A DNA stretch of 64,000 nucleotides from Fragilaria radians (lineage: Eukaryota; Bacillariophyta; Fragilariophyceae; Fragilariales; Fragilariaceae), in NCBI GenBank assembly GCA_900642245.1, contig CAAAJI010000053.1:1-64000 (forward strand), in the 5' to 3' direction. This document shows positions 23,815-34,664 of the stretch, piece by piece. A program made the position numbers and the translations under genes. The notes under the pieces are model-generated. The model saw nothing but the letters and a program-made list of their open reading frames with translations. It was not told the DNA's origin and made no database searches. Numbering within the stretch: position 1 is the first letter of the stretch; each line of letters opens with the position of its first letter.

Positions 23815-26300
23815 TCACGTCCCCCCGCTATGATATATGATTGGTGTGAGTAAACTTTTCATAGTCAAAAATTCCATAAACTCATGGATCGGCTCCACTA
23901 ATCCAATATTATCTGTTAAACCGACTAACGCTGCCTCTGTAGGAATCTTTGTTACAAATTTCTTCTTTTTGGAAGAAAAATATACAAGAGAGCCCGCCAA
24001 TTAGACAACCACCCCAGTATTCAACTTAGAGACATACGAAGCAACAATGAAGGCTGCAACTCTTAGTGACCCGTTTGGTTTTAACTTTAAGTATGTGCCA
24101 ACAGTGCCCTTTAAGTATCCCTAGACACGATATAGTTTCCTTTTGTCTACTAGAGTAGTCTCTTGTACTCCGGTGCATAAGAAACATACAATGATCAATG
24201 CGTCAGTGCTGACCCTCTTGGCCAGGTAAAGTAATTCGCAGTCAATGAGTGGAACAACTTCCTTTTCCGGTTCCTCAAGTTCTGGAGAGTTCTCATCTAC
24301 CTTAACGGATACTCTTGTTCCAGGTGACAACTCTACTTTGGTAGCAACATCTCATACTAAACTCCTCACCTAGCTACTCAAGTCAATGGTTGCTGACTCT
24401 TTTTCTACTTTGACTTGCATTCCCTAATTCATTATTCACTGCACAGTCCCAAATATGCTAACCAGATGTTCCTTTACGTCAAAATATAAATTTAGAGTAA
24501 GAGTATACTATCTCCTTTTACCTTCCTCATGACATACTTGCCTGTAGATCAATGCCAATATCCAAAATCCCTCAAAAAATATATGAAGAATACAGCAAAC
24601 TAGGATACAACCATAAAGTGCCTTTCTCATTCCTGATTACATGTATCCACCCTTGTCAACAAATTTACTGTGCTTGGAAAATAGTTCAATTGCGTAATTT
24701 TTGAATTAATCCTCATGAATACAGGATCCTCAGGCATTGGTGTTTGCACATATGCACCTTTTATGTCAATCTTTAAAAAAGTACGCCAACAGCAGTTTGT
24801 GATAATTCCCAGAACAGCTAAATCTGACTAACTTGATACTGTTGGGGATGACTTATTTGGAAACATCTCTGGATCCTGATCCCTACCATCTTCAACTAGT
24901 CTTGCTTTCGTTTATTCAACCTTTCCATTAGCCAAGTAATTTCTACAATAAACATGTGGGACTTCAATACTTTATCATTGGGTGGTAAACATTCTTTCAG
25001 TACTGGAAAAAGTGCTTGCGAGTCTTCAAAAAGCTGCCTCAATTCAGCAGAAATAGCCTTTCTTGTTTCAACAGCTTTCAAATCAAGATTTGGTACTTTT
25101 GTGACCCCCAAGAACCGACTCGGTCTAGTAATTATTCTTTCAAAATCGATTTCACAGCAACCTGGCTTTCAGGCTTGTTTCCAAAGACCTTTGGGTTTTC
25201 CACTCTTTTCCCTTTCTCCCTCGGGATTGATATCTTGTACCTCTTCCACCTCAACTGGCTTTAGCATGATTTCACACCTCTTCACCTCTTCCTTTTCTAT
25301 TTTATTCACCTTAGTAATGACCGCGTCTGCTGTCACTAATTTCGCAAGTCTTGTCCTTTGAACATTACAGTTGGAGTCTAACTTCAAATACGCGTCAACA
25401 TAAGGATGAATTAAATTCTTTCTTGAAGCACTATCTGAAACCCTCTAATGATCATTGCTCTAATCCTAGTCTTGTCATCTATTACATCAGAAAGTAATGA
25501 TGGGTGCAGTATGCTGAAATCAACTTGGTTATTCAGTAACGCTTCAATGGGGCTGGTTTGATTTTGAGTCCCTACTGAATTGACCACATTTCCTCCAAGG
25601 TAGCAAACATGCTTGCTTCTTGTTCTACCTCCCATGAAGTATGAACACCAACCTCTGCTTAATCATCACATTTTGCTGGTTTTTCTTTCTTTTGGCATTT
25701 TGTGGCATAGTGTCCCAGTTTACCACAAGCGAAACAGGTTATGAGTGACAAGTCCTTCTCTTCAAGCGGGATGTAGGGTTTTCCATTGATGTCATAAATG
25801 TTACAGCCTTTCTGCTCTCAGTTTTCATTGTATTTGTCTTCACCCAAGTACCTGCCAAGTTTCGCTGTATCAGGAGTGCCGATAGCCTAAGTTACCCACC
25901 CATTCGTCATATTGGCTTTGAATTCTCCATATCTGTTGCTGTCTAGTCCATGAAAAAATCCAGTGCCTGTTCCTTTTCACTGATCTCCACATTTGGGCAA
26001 TTTTCTCTATAAGCATGTAGCTATCACTGTACTGAACGAAGGCTTCAAAAGCTTCTTGTCTCAAGCTGTGTTAGGCTTTCCTTGCAGATAGCTCTGTAAC
26101 TTCATTAACATTGCTAATGCAATCAACTTTATGTTTTCTTTCACTGGTCTGCCACAACTTCCCAGGGTCAGTGTTTGTGTAAAGCTTTTCAAAGTCATGT
26201 GAGTCTCTGATCTCATCTTGCTCTCAGCATTGGATAGATAAAAGAGCTGTTAATAGAATTGGTCATGCATGATGCTTTCCAAACAAGTATGCTTTTCTTC
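23815..26300 (-). mobile_element. Decayed Ty1/copia retrotransposon (gag zinc knuckle, RT and RNase H remnants)
   Basis: Minus-strand reading gives, from right to left, Gag with a zinc knuckle (25695-25736), an RT lead-in ECLPPNDKVLKSHMFIVE (about 24945-25000), the RT core FLKIDIKGAYVQTPMPEDPV (about 24720-24790), LLYLAKRVSTDALI and LVDKRKLYRV (about 24120-24240), GYLKGTVGTYLKLKPNGSLR (about 24040-24120) and an RNase H end with KIPTEAALVGLTDNIGLVEP (about 23880-23950). The order gag, RT, RNase H is that of copia polyproteins. The integrase expected between the zinc knuckle and RT is missing, as only about 0.7 kb separates them. Many stops and frame changes make the copy inactive. LTRs were not identified. 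Confidence 0.8.
25695..25736 (-). other. Retroviral-type CCHC zinc knuckle within the decayed gag
   Basis: The minus strand encodes CFACGKLGHYATKC, an exact C-x2-C-x4-H-x4-C knuckle, followed by a Lys-rich stretch (QKKKEK-like). This RNA-binding motif of Gag nucleocapsid fixes the orientation and identity of the surrounding element. Confidence 0.85.
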
Positions 26301-26661
26301 ACCGAAATCACATGATCCAAATAGTTGGATTTTTCTAACTCGTATTTCAAACGAAATTTGAAACTAGACTATACATACCCAGGCTAGGAATGTGTTTAAC
26401 TCTGACCACGTAATTCCTTACCATGGTTCAGATTTTCATTCAGGGGTATTTATAGCGGAGAATACGTTACACCAAATAACAGGGTTAGTGAGGTAGTATT
26501 GTTATTGGCAAAGAAAGTTAGATATTTGATCCAATCGGCATTTAAGCAACTGGAAATTTAGAGATGAGTTGCCACACTGAGCTCATAGTTTTCTGAAATC
26601 AAGTCTAGAACAAGGTAGCAACATTAGGACTCCACAACAAAAATAATATTATGAGATGACA

Positions 26662-26673
26662 GGGGGGGGGGGG
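26662..26673. repeat. Poly-G run (12 nt)
   Basis: An uninterrupted G homopolymer on the plus strand, to the right of the decayed copia element. Confidence 0.9.
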
Positions 26674-27309
26674 CGAGAAGTAGGCAAGTACTAAATCATG
26701 CACCAAATTACTAGGGGCCGTAGGATTTGGAAAAGGAAATACTCGTTAGAAAGGAGTGGCTTTTATGATTGCATATTGCATTTAGATTTCTATGACGCAT
26801 ATCACGTATGCAAAGCATACACTTTCAGGGCTGTTGGCTTGTTAAATGTGAAAGAATTAGCAAGAAAGAATGCTGATGAAAATCGGATCAAATCATCAAT
26901 TGTAAATGGAAGTCCTGGGGTGGTTCTATTCCGTCGTAAGGTAATATCTTGGCAAAATAGCCAATTTGAGGCAATTTCAAAACTTAAATGAGGTCTATTT
27001 GAGGATAGGATATCATTACGATTGAGGTGCTTGAATTGGTTGTATTTCCTCAACTCGCTTACACTGAAGTATATCTTGAAGTACAAAGTTTGTACATGTT
27101 GTGAGGTTTTTTAAGCCCATTATTGAAAAATCTGACTCGTTCCTGGAAACGCAATTGCTATAGACCACCAGAAAACGAACAGAGGTAAAGATATTTCAAG
27201 CCTATTGAACTCCGCGCATCATGGAATGTTGTGCCATAATCGTTTCTTTCATTCATGTCTCGAAATCTATTTTCAAGCTGTGTCTGCATTTTAATTTACT
27301 GCTTCCAGT

Positions 27310-28735
27310 TCAATTATTTCGTGCTCTGACATAGCTAACATTAAGCACTTCTAGTAAAACAATGAGATCACCGAACTGTTGATTTGAAAAGTATAAAAAT
27401 AATATCGACACGACTGGTGGTAGTGTTGGTGTTCCTTGGTTTTGTTTGTCTTGTTGGGCACAATTGTTTTTTTTAATTCCAAAGACACTGTCAACAAATA
27501 TGGCACAAATGCTGTGAATGATGTTTCTGTAACCATCCATGGTTGCAACGTCATTTTTCAGCACCTCTGTGACATCTCAAACAAATGTTTGTCTGCTACA
27601 AACATGCTATTCTGCATCGTGTATCAAAGCAAAATACAGATCATTCATATAGGTTGTGTTATTATCGGATTCCATTGGTGCAATGTTCATGATTGGCCCT
27701 TTTGCTTCTCCTTCACTACAAGCCATGATAATTGCGTTTCCAATAAAAGCCAACAAGTGTCTACAAATTAAGTGCATTACTTCCCATTTCATGTATCAAG
27801 TTATGCTATTGCATCAAGCGTCCTGTAACATCATGGATATTTTGGACAAATTAATATTGTTCATCTTTTCTCCTGTGTCGCTCATACCTTAACAATGCAA
27901 CCAAATGAATGTTGAAAAGTTGTTGTTGTACAACGAAACGCATTCTGACATCCAAATATGGAATTTAAGCCTTGGACCTGCCATCTACTGAAGAAGCCCA
28001 AGTATTTGCAAGGATCTCCCATATGTTTTTATACTTTAATGCACAAGTAAAGCAAATAATGTTTCCCAATACACGCAAACCCGACTTTCTTTGGTTCTCA
28101 AGAGCAGTTTAGTACATTGTCTAAACAAAATTCGAACTCCTACATGTGAAATAATCATTTCAAATTGTAGTGCATTTGACCAACAAGCTTGATAAAAAAA
28201 TTTCAGATCCGTTGTCATTGTTCAACACAATAATTTCAAAAATATCACCAGCAGTAATATGTCCATCAACTTCTCCTTCATCTTAATCCATTAGCAAGCA
28301 ACTCATGATAACTTCAACAAGTTCTCTACAAAAATCAATCAATATTTGACACTTAGCCTTTCTTCCAGCCTTGGCTTCATATGGATTTAGCATTGTTCCA
28401 AATGGCTTAGCATCATTAACTTCTTGAAAGAATTTGATTCTATCTTCAGAGGGTTTCAAATTGCTGTACTAGTGATAATGTTTTGAAAGCTGCTCCTTAG
28501 GCTTTGCTCAAAATTATTCTTGTGCCATGGCTTTTGATAGTATTTCACTCTTCCTGATTGATATTGTTTCCTTTCATTCTTGTACTTACTTGCATCTTTA
28601 CCAATTTCGCAAGTCTTGATTGAGAGAATATTGCTCATTTTTGCATTCCTTGCTGTAATTTGTAAACCAGATTTGACCAGTCACTTGGTCTTAAAGTTAC
28701 TTCCAAGCTTTGGTTGCTTTGGCGCCATTTTGGTA
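27310..28735 (-). pseudogene. String of decayed minus-strand reading frames, origin unknown
   Basis: The minus strand holds a series of peptide-like segments in shifting frames: MAPKQPKLGSNFKTK then a stop (about 28725), MSNILSIKTCEIGKDASKYK (28638 leftwards), then PSEDRIKFFQEVNDAKPFGT, GRKAKCQILIDFCRELVEVI, EGEVDGHITAGDIFEIIVLN and NDNGSE (about 28210-28450), and further left MKWEVMHLICRHLLAFIGN and VTEVLKNDVATMDGYRNI. The NDNGSE piece recalls the integrase DNG-E motif, but one short match is not decisive. The stops and frame changes point to a dead gene or transposable element. Function is not assignable. Confidence 0.35.
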
Positions 28736-28921
28736 TTTGAGGCAAAACCGGAATGTGTTGTTGAGGTAATTTTACCTCAAATTAGTAGAATGATTTTAAA
28801 AATCAGTCTGGCTTTTCAAGAGGCAAGGCGCGCGCCAGGCGAGCGGGAGAGGTCAATTGGGGGGTGCCAAGTGCTACTTTTTCGATGGCACAAAATAGGT
28901 AAATTTACTGCACCAAAAAAT

Positions 28922-29060
28922 ACGTCATGGTATTAGAAAAATACCATCTTGGGAAGCACTATATCGTTTTATGACGTACGACAAAACAGGAATTGACGTA
29001 TCCATGACAGTTCGCATTTTTCATACAAAAGTTCAGTGTAAAAAATAATACACATGACGT
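28922..29060. promoter_or_regulatory. Cluster of four TGACGT (bZIP/CRE-like) sites
   Basis: The sites are at 28922-28927 (as ACGTCA), 28972-28977, 28994-28999 and 29055-29060, that is four in 139 bp, ending about 120 bp before the ATG of the EXECUTER-type gene. TGACGT is the core bound by bZIP factors, including aureochromes (stramenopile blue-light bZIPs), and is also known from CO2/cAMP-responsive promoters of diatoms. A role here is inferred from position and clustering only. Confidence 0.55.
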
Positions 29061-29182
29061 AACAACGTTAAAGAATTTTTGAGAAAGCAGAATTCAGTTT
29101 GAATTGGCGGCATGTCATCACGGTGTCAGCCAACAGAGGACTACACCGATCATGTCATAAATTAGAAATTTCAATAAAAGGG

Positions 29183-30359
29183 ATGAACACTCTTAATTGC
29201 CTATCGATTATTGTCATATCAAGAATACTCATCGCCACCTCATTTTCTTTCCATTCGAAGTTCAGAGTGTCATCAACTAATCTATTTAATTCTAACAATT
29301 TGGGGGAGGGTGAAAACCGTCGTCGTCTTGCAGAGTTTGGCAACCTTGAACCCCTCTCTCAATCTCCCACTCGCAGAGAGCGATTAGAGCAAGAGAAAAG
29401 AAATGAGGATCAATTTGAAAAGTATGGAAATGATCTATGGAGTTTGAGATCAAGGATTCAAGACCTCAGCATCAAATTGCTTGAGGCGCTAAGTGAAAAC
29501 GACAGAAGCTCTGAAGTCGAAACTCGCAGAAGCCTTCGTATTGCAGAAAGTAGAGATCCTGAACTAGTTTATAAAATTCAGCTCGAGGCCATGATTGAGG
29601 CCCGTCAAAGAGGACATTCTGAAGACGAAATGTCGCACAAGGAGCAAGCTCTAAATGCGCGAAGCTGCTTGCCACAATTTAATTTAGAAGGTCTCTGGGT
29701 TGGCAAGTAAGTCAAGCTTCCGCTTCTTATCTCTGATTTATTTTCAAATGTCTAACGAAATCTTTAGATATGGTAGTCACGGATATGAAATGATAAATGT
29801 TACCTACGCAGGAGATACTCTTATTGCATTTAAGGTGACCGGTGATAAAAATGTTCCTAGGGGAGAAATCACGTTTCAAGCAGATTTAACACCTTTTGGT
29901 ACAAAAAGCTCTGATCGCAATGCCAAGACGGAGCATTTGGCTCCTATACTGCTAACAGAAAAGGCTGCCAAGAAATGGGGAACAAGTCAGCTGCCGCGTT
30001 ACCACGGTCGGGGACGTGTGGCAGAAGAAGGATTTCATAATGCGCAATGGATGGAAGGGCAGCTTATCATAATTGGGGAAGAATATTTCAGCTTCGCTTG
30101 GGTACCAATTGAGCACCAGATTTTCTTCGGTAGACCATCACCTGAGCTAGCATTGAAGATGCTTAGAGATGGCGGAGTTTCTGTTTTGAAGCATAAGTCC
30201 TGGAACGAACCTCCTTCCCTTGATGACGACGTAAAAGTGTGGAAAGACTTTGCGACCAGTTGTTTTGAAAAAACAGAGGAAAAGATGGAGGAAGAAATGT
30301 TGACCGAAGATTTTGGGTGTATTTGGCATGGGGTGACAGAAGAATGCTATTTTGAATAA
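29183..30359 (+). CDS. Cyclin-D1-binding-domain protein (DUF3506; EXECUTER/FBXO31 type), predicted plastid (371 aa, 2 exons)
   Basis: Exons 29183-29706 and 29768-30359, with a 61-nt intron (donor GTAAGT, acceptor TTTAG) joining FNLEGLWVGK to YGSHGYEMINVTYAG. The C-terminal ~190 residues match the Cyclin_D1_bind/DUF3506 pattern: GLWVGKYGSHGYEMINV, then LIAFKVTGDKNVPRGEITF, GRGRVAEEGF and the FAWVPIEHQIFFGRPS region. This domain occurs in FBXO31 and in plastid EXECUTER proteins, where it is linked to singlet-oxygen signalling. No F-box is present. A helical, charged segment before it (RSRIQDLSIKLLEALSEN) takes the place of the UVR-like part of EXECUTER. The N-terminus (MNTLNCLSIIVISRILIATS, then FSFHSKFRVSS) fits a bipartite plastid signal, which favours the EXECUTER side. 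An upstream in-frame start (29099) would bury this signal, so ATG 29183 is preferred. Confidence 0.75.
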
Positions 30360-30491
30360 CTTCATTTCTTACTTTAATGATTCACAACAGAACCATGCAT
30401 ATGTACATAAATTATCGCTAATGAGAGAGGTTTTGATAATCTAATGCATGAACTGTGGTTACCTTCCTGTTTAAAATGCATCTTTGTGTGC

Positions 30492-32516
30492 TTAGGTAAT
30501 GGTTTCCTCCTCCTTTTTGATTATTCTACTTAAGTGTTTTTGTTTTTTCGTCAAAAGCTTTTTCTTCTGCCGGTTCGAAACGATTGATCCATCCGCATTC
30601 TTGATGGGAAAGCCGTCAACGTCGTACTCAGCGAACAATCCTTCATATCGACCAACTTTGAAAAGCTCGTTGATTGGGATGTCAACAACTTCTTGGGAGC
30701 TGTGAATACCACATGAACTAGCTTTTTCCTCTCTGGCGTTTATATCATGAGGGATACAATACCTCCATAAGACTTCGTCATCGCCATCAATTAACTGAAC
30801 TCCTTTCATAGCGACGAGGCGATCCCGCAAGTGGTCGCACATCTTCAACACTTCTGAATTTCTTTCTGACTGAAGTCCATCTTTTAAGGAAACTAAAGAG
30901 ACATCTCTAACACGTTTACGAAAAGTCGCAAGTTCCTCTAGGATGGAAATATCATTGCAAGTTTGGCTTGTTGTCAAAGAGTCACCCTCAAGAGACCCGG
31001 CATGCACAAATTTGTTCGAAAAACCCACAAGTGCCAGAGCGCTCCTAATAGATCGAATGCAATGGTTTATCAGTTCACTTGGACTATCAGATGACAATGA
31101 ACAGTGATCATAAAAATCATCGATAATGGTAATCATTTCTTGTAAGAAAGAAAATCCATCCAGATCATTTGCAATGGAGTCATAAGCTTTCTGCATGGAG
31201 CGGTTAATTCTGTAATAAAGATCGAAATCACTATCCTTCCATTTTTTTCGCTTAGAGGAATCGGCTTTCTTCATCCTATTGGAACCATCGGCAAGAAAAT
31301 TAGCAATCTTCTCACGGATACTTTTTGCTTCGTTCATACGTTCCCAAGAAAAGGTAGCTGGACTTCTATACGGGCCAGACAGAGCCATACACCATAATCG
31401 AAAGTCATCCGCGGGTGATGACAATGGAGATAATGAGTCTTTTTTCAGAAGATCCTCTATTGTTATGAAGTTTTTTAGTGATTTCGACATCTTCGCTCCA
31501 TCTATATGGAGATGACCAGTATGTATCCAATGTTGAATCCATTCCTTTGGCCGAAGGTTTAGTTCAATTGAATGATAAGCTTCTGCCTGAGCGATTTCAT
31601 TTGTGTGGTGCGGAAACTTTAGGTCGACACCTCCGGCATGAAACCTGAATTCGTGAGTATCTTTCACTGCTCTTGAAACCGCTTCAATCATCGCTGAACA
31701 TTCAATGTGCCAGCCAGGCCTTCCTTCTCCCCAAGGAGAATCCCAATATAGAGATTCTCCATTCTTACGTTTTTTCCACAATACAAAGTCACGAGCATCT
31801 CTTTTCTTTTCAAGCTCAGAGTTCTTACTTTGGTTACTGGCGTTGGAGAAGAAATCCGTTGCGACAGATGGAGGTGCTAGCTTACCGTATTTAGTTACTT
31901 TTCGAAGCTTTTCTTCGAAAGACTTCAAATCGAAATAAATGCCATCATCCATTTCATACGCCATACCGCTTTCATACATTTCTTGAATATAAGGGATTAT
32001 ATCCGAATCCACATGCTCCGATACTCTTGTTACAATATGCGGTCGAAGACAATTTAAGGCATCTAAATCCCTCCAAAACTCAGATTCGAATTTCCGAGCA
32101 AGATCTATTGGATTTTCTCCTGATTCTTTCGAAGATGCTATGATCTTGTCATCTACATCTGTAATGTTCATGACGAAAAGCGGAGGCGGTAAACCATTTC
32201 CAATAGATTGATGTTCTAAAACTCTACGAATAATGTCCAAACAAACGTATGTTCTAGCATGACCTAGGTGAGCTGGAGCATACGTTGTTGGTCCACACGT
32301 ATACCACGCTAGACCCTTTTCAATCGAGCCCTCGAATATTGATTTTGAGCTTTCAGATAACGAGTCATGCAAATGGAATTCATTAACTCTAGATGATTGC
32401 AAGTTGTAGAGTCTGAAATTAGGAGAAGTCTCAACGAGGCGCCTCGACCCTCCTCCGTTTCGAATGCCATCACAAAGTCGATGAATGTAGGCTCGTCGAT
32501 GATACACCAACATCAT
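30492..32516 (-). CDS. Cysteinyl-tRNA synthetase, probably organellar (674 aa)
   Basis: A single-exon class I aminoacyl-tRNA synthetase that charges tRNA-Cys. It shows the zinc ligand Cys in WYTCGPTTY, the HIGH-type motif APAHLGHARTY (about residue 80), MNITDVDDKII, PGWHIECSAM and KFPHHTNEIAQAEA with further zinc ligands, HTGHLHIDGAKMSKSLKNF with the KMSKS loop (about residue 342), and a helical anticodon-binding end. The Arg-rich N-terminus (MMLVYHRRAYIHRL...) lacks a clear signal peptide, so mitochondrial or dual targeting is possible. Two adjacent ATGs (32516 and 32513) are equally good, and the frame upstream has only a GTG. It is convergent with the EXECUTER-type gene, 132 bp between stop codons. 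Confident in function, less so in location. Confidence 0.93.
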   Translation of the reverse strand: MMLVYHRRAYIHRLCDGIRNGGGSRRLVETSPNFRLYNLQSSRVNEFHLHDSLSESSKSIFEGSIEKGLAWYTCGPTTYAPAHLGHARTYVCLDIIRRVLEHQSIGNGLPPPLFVMNITDVDDKIIASSKESGENPIDLARKFESEFWRDLDALNCLRPHIVTRVSEHVDSDIIPYIQEMYESGMAYEMDDGIYFDLKSFEEKLRKVTKYGKLAPPSVATDFFSNASNQSKNSELEKKRDARDFVLWKKRKNGESLYWDSPWGEGRPGWHIECSAMIEAVSRAVKDTHEFRFHAGGVDLKFPHHTNEIAQAEAYHSIELNLRPKEWIQHWIHTGHLHIDGAKMSKSLKNFITIEDLLKKDSLSPLSSPADDFRLWCMALSGPYRSPATFSWERMNEAKSIREKIANFLADGSNRMKKADSSKRKKWKDSDFDLYYRINRSMQKAYDSIANDLDGFSFLQEMITIIDDFYDHCSLSSDSPSELINHCIRSIRSALALVGFSNKFVHAGSLEGDSLTTSQTCNDISILEELATFRKRVRDVSLVSLKDGLQSERNSEVLKMCDHLRDRLVAMKGVQLIDGDDEVLWRYCIPHDINAREEKASSCGIHSSQEVVDIPINELFKVGRYEGLFAEYDVDGFPIKNADGSIVSNRQKKKLLTKKQKHLSRIIKKEEETIT

Positions 32517-34664
32517 TGACAAAATCACTTGATGTTATTTCGATCCTTAACGGACTAGTTTCGGATTGCCCATCCTTTGTACTCGACAAAAAAAAGAGAA
32601 TAAATGATGTAACTTTCATTCCCTCAAAATTAAGTTACAGGTCTGTGCTTTCCTTATCACTTTATATGTGCTTTTCACTTCAAAATTAAACTCAACGCTT
32701 TGAGTAAAAGCTTATCAAAAGTCAAAATAGAAATAGAATCCATGCTTTTATACTAATGGCCAGCACCGTATCACCAAGAAAGTGGGGAATGTTCAATTAC
32801 AATTTTTATAAGCACAATTTTCGAAATGCAAGTATCTGCGGACTATCATCTCTGAATCTATGATCGATTTGAGCTGAGCCATAAAAATACCATAACCTAA
32901 TAATGCACTCACCTAGAGGACAAGATCTATGTGTGAATGGAGGTTAAGCTATATTTTCTTTTCATGAGGTGCATTGAGATACATTTTCCAAATTAAAGGG
33001 CGTGATTTCAAGATCATTTTGTGTTGCAATGAGAGAAAGTGTTTGGTCATGTTTTTGTACGATACAACACTCTGATGCTAGTGTAGGCTTACACTGTATG
33101 TCATCAAGCTACACATCGCGATTTCCGAGTGAGAGTCAAGCGCTACGACAAAAACAATACGACTATCAAATCCAATCCATTCTTACACTTTGCGACTCCT
33201 CACATACTGAGATGTTTGGGATTCAAAGGCTTCAAGGAACGTTTGAATTCCTTATTGACTGCCTCCATATCTAAGTTATATTTCACAGGCTTTCGCAAAA
33301 CGATTCCAAACGTATGCATTGGCCGAAAAGCTTGACTCAATCTTTAACTCGATCCTCCTCCGTTGTTTATTGACTCGAATTCCGTCCCCGGGGCCCAGTG
33401 CGTTTCATTCTTGGGCTTTGAAGTTGCTTAAGGTAGTCAAATCAATTCTATTGATAACATTAGCTACGATATTTTTCCTCCTCACCTCCACCCGATTCCC
33501 GATTGCACTATGAGGCTTTAATACAGCCTCTTCCACAGCCACAGTGAATAACTTGACAATTGATTGCATTATAAAATATGCTTTATGTATCTTGCTCTTT
33601 CTGTTTGCGCTAAGAAGAACGATGAATCCTTGCAACATGGGTACCTGTTGCATATGATTGATACATTGTCATTCCATTGTGTCCAGACCTGAAATTATAA
33701 AAGGTAAAACCTGAAAAGCTTAGTGCAAACAAGTACGTGACCAAGCTACAGGTATTGATAAACTACCTAGACTTTCAACCAGGAAGCAAAATCCTTTATT
33801 CAATTTGTGAGATTTGTGATTCAATTGGGGAAAATGTACTAGCACACTGGTAGACCATTTGTTTTAGGATAAAGTCAACCTACAAATCTTCTGAGCGCTT
33901 AGAGCAGAGCATAACATATGAAAGCAATGAGGTTCAGGTTAGTTGGAAGGAAAACGGAAAAAGGAAACAGAGGCTAACGCCAGCAATATGTCCCAGTTTT
34001 ACATCTTCCATAACTCCAAGATATGTGGCACCAATAAGAAGTGTAGTCGAAGAAAGTAAAACCAATAATAACCAAGAGGCAAATGTCATCACAATCAAAA
34101 CTAACAACTTCTGCTATGAAATTTTAGCAACAGAGTAAACCTTTCATCCTCAAAAGTAGTAAAGAATAATGTATATAATGACCTTTTTAACTGATAGCCA
34201 TGAGACTGGTCTCCAACAATAACCAACAAGGCCAAAAACTCCACTTGCTAGCTGATAAAATTGGAGTCATTTGGTGTCTTGGTGATTCATTAGGGGCATC
34301 TCCCAGGTGATTGTTATAAAACATAAGATGGAGCTGTCCAATTTCTAACTTGCTTCAGAAGGCTTAACTCACAGGTTTGAGGGACGCCCACACTTTTTCT
34401 ACTTCAATCCCAGAATAAGACTATACCTTACTCTTCTCTTCTCTTTCTCTTCACTTTTATCTGTTATCTTGAATTGAATTAGTTTTTAATCTCCTAATTT
34501 TGTTTTTCTTTTTGATATCTCGACTAGTGTGTGTTCATATCGATTTATGTTAGGGCTCGTGTTATAATGACTACACGTAGGGTTAAGGCTAATTCATGAC
34601 TCATAAAAATGGCATGCTCGTTCCAGAATTGTCCTACTACTGAAATCCACACGAAAGAAGGTTG
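32517..34664. other. AT-rich spacer with a possible decayed minus-strand frame
   Basis: This holds the promoters of divergent cysteinyl-tRNA synthetase and the cyclophilin-like gene. Minus-strand 33405-33653 plus a further open stretch to about 33290 in the same frame (after one stop) could be a gene relic, with segments such as IVKLFTVAVEEAVLKPHS, but nothing recognisable. A GC-rich patch CCCCGGGGCCC occurs near 33387. Confidence 0.35.

Noticed and set aside
28160..28450. Confident integrase call from the NDNGSE segment
   Set aside because: Only one short motif matches, and the neighbouring peptides do not follow the copia integrase order, so it is kept as an unknown decayed frame.
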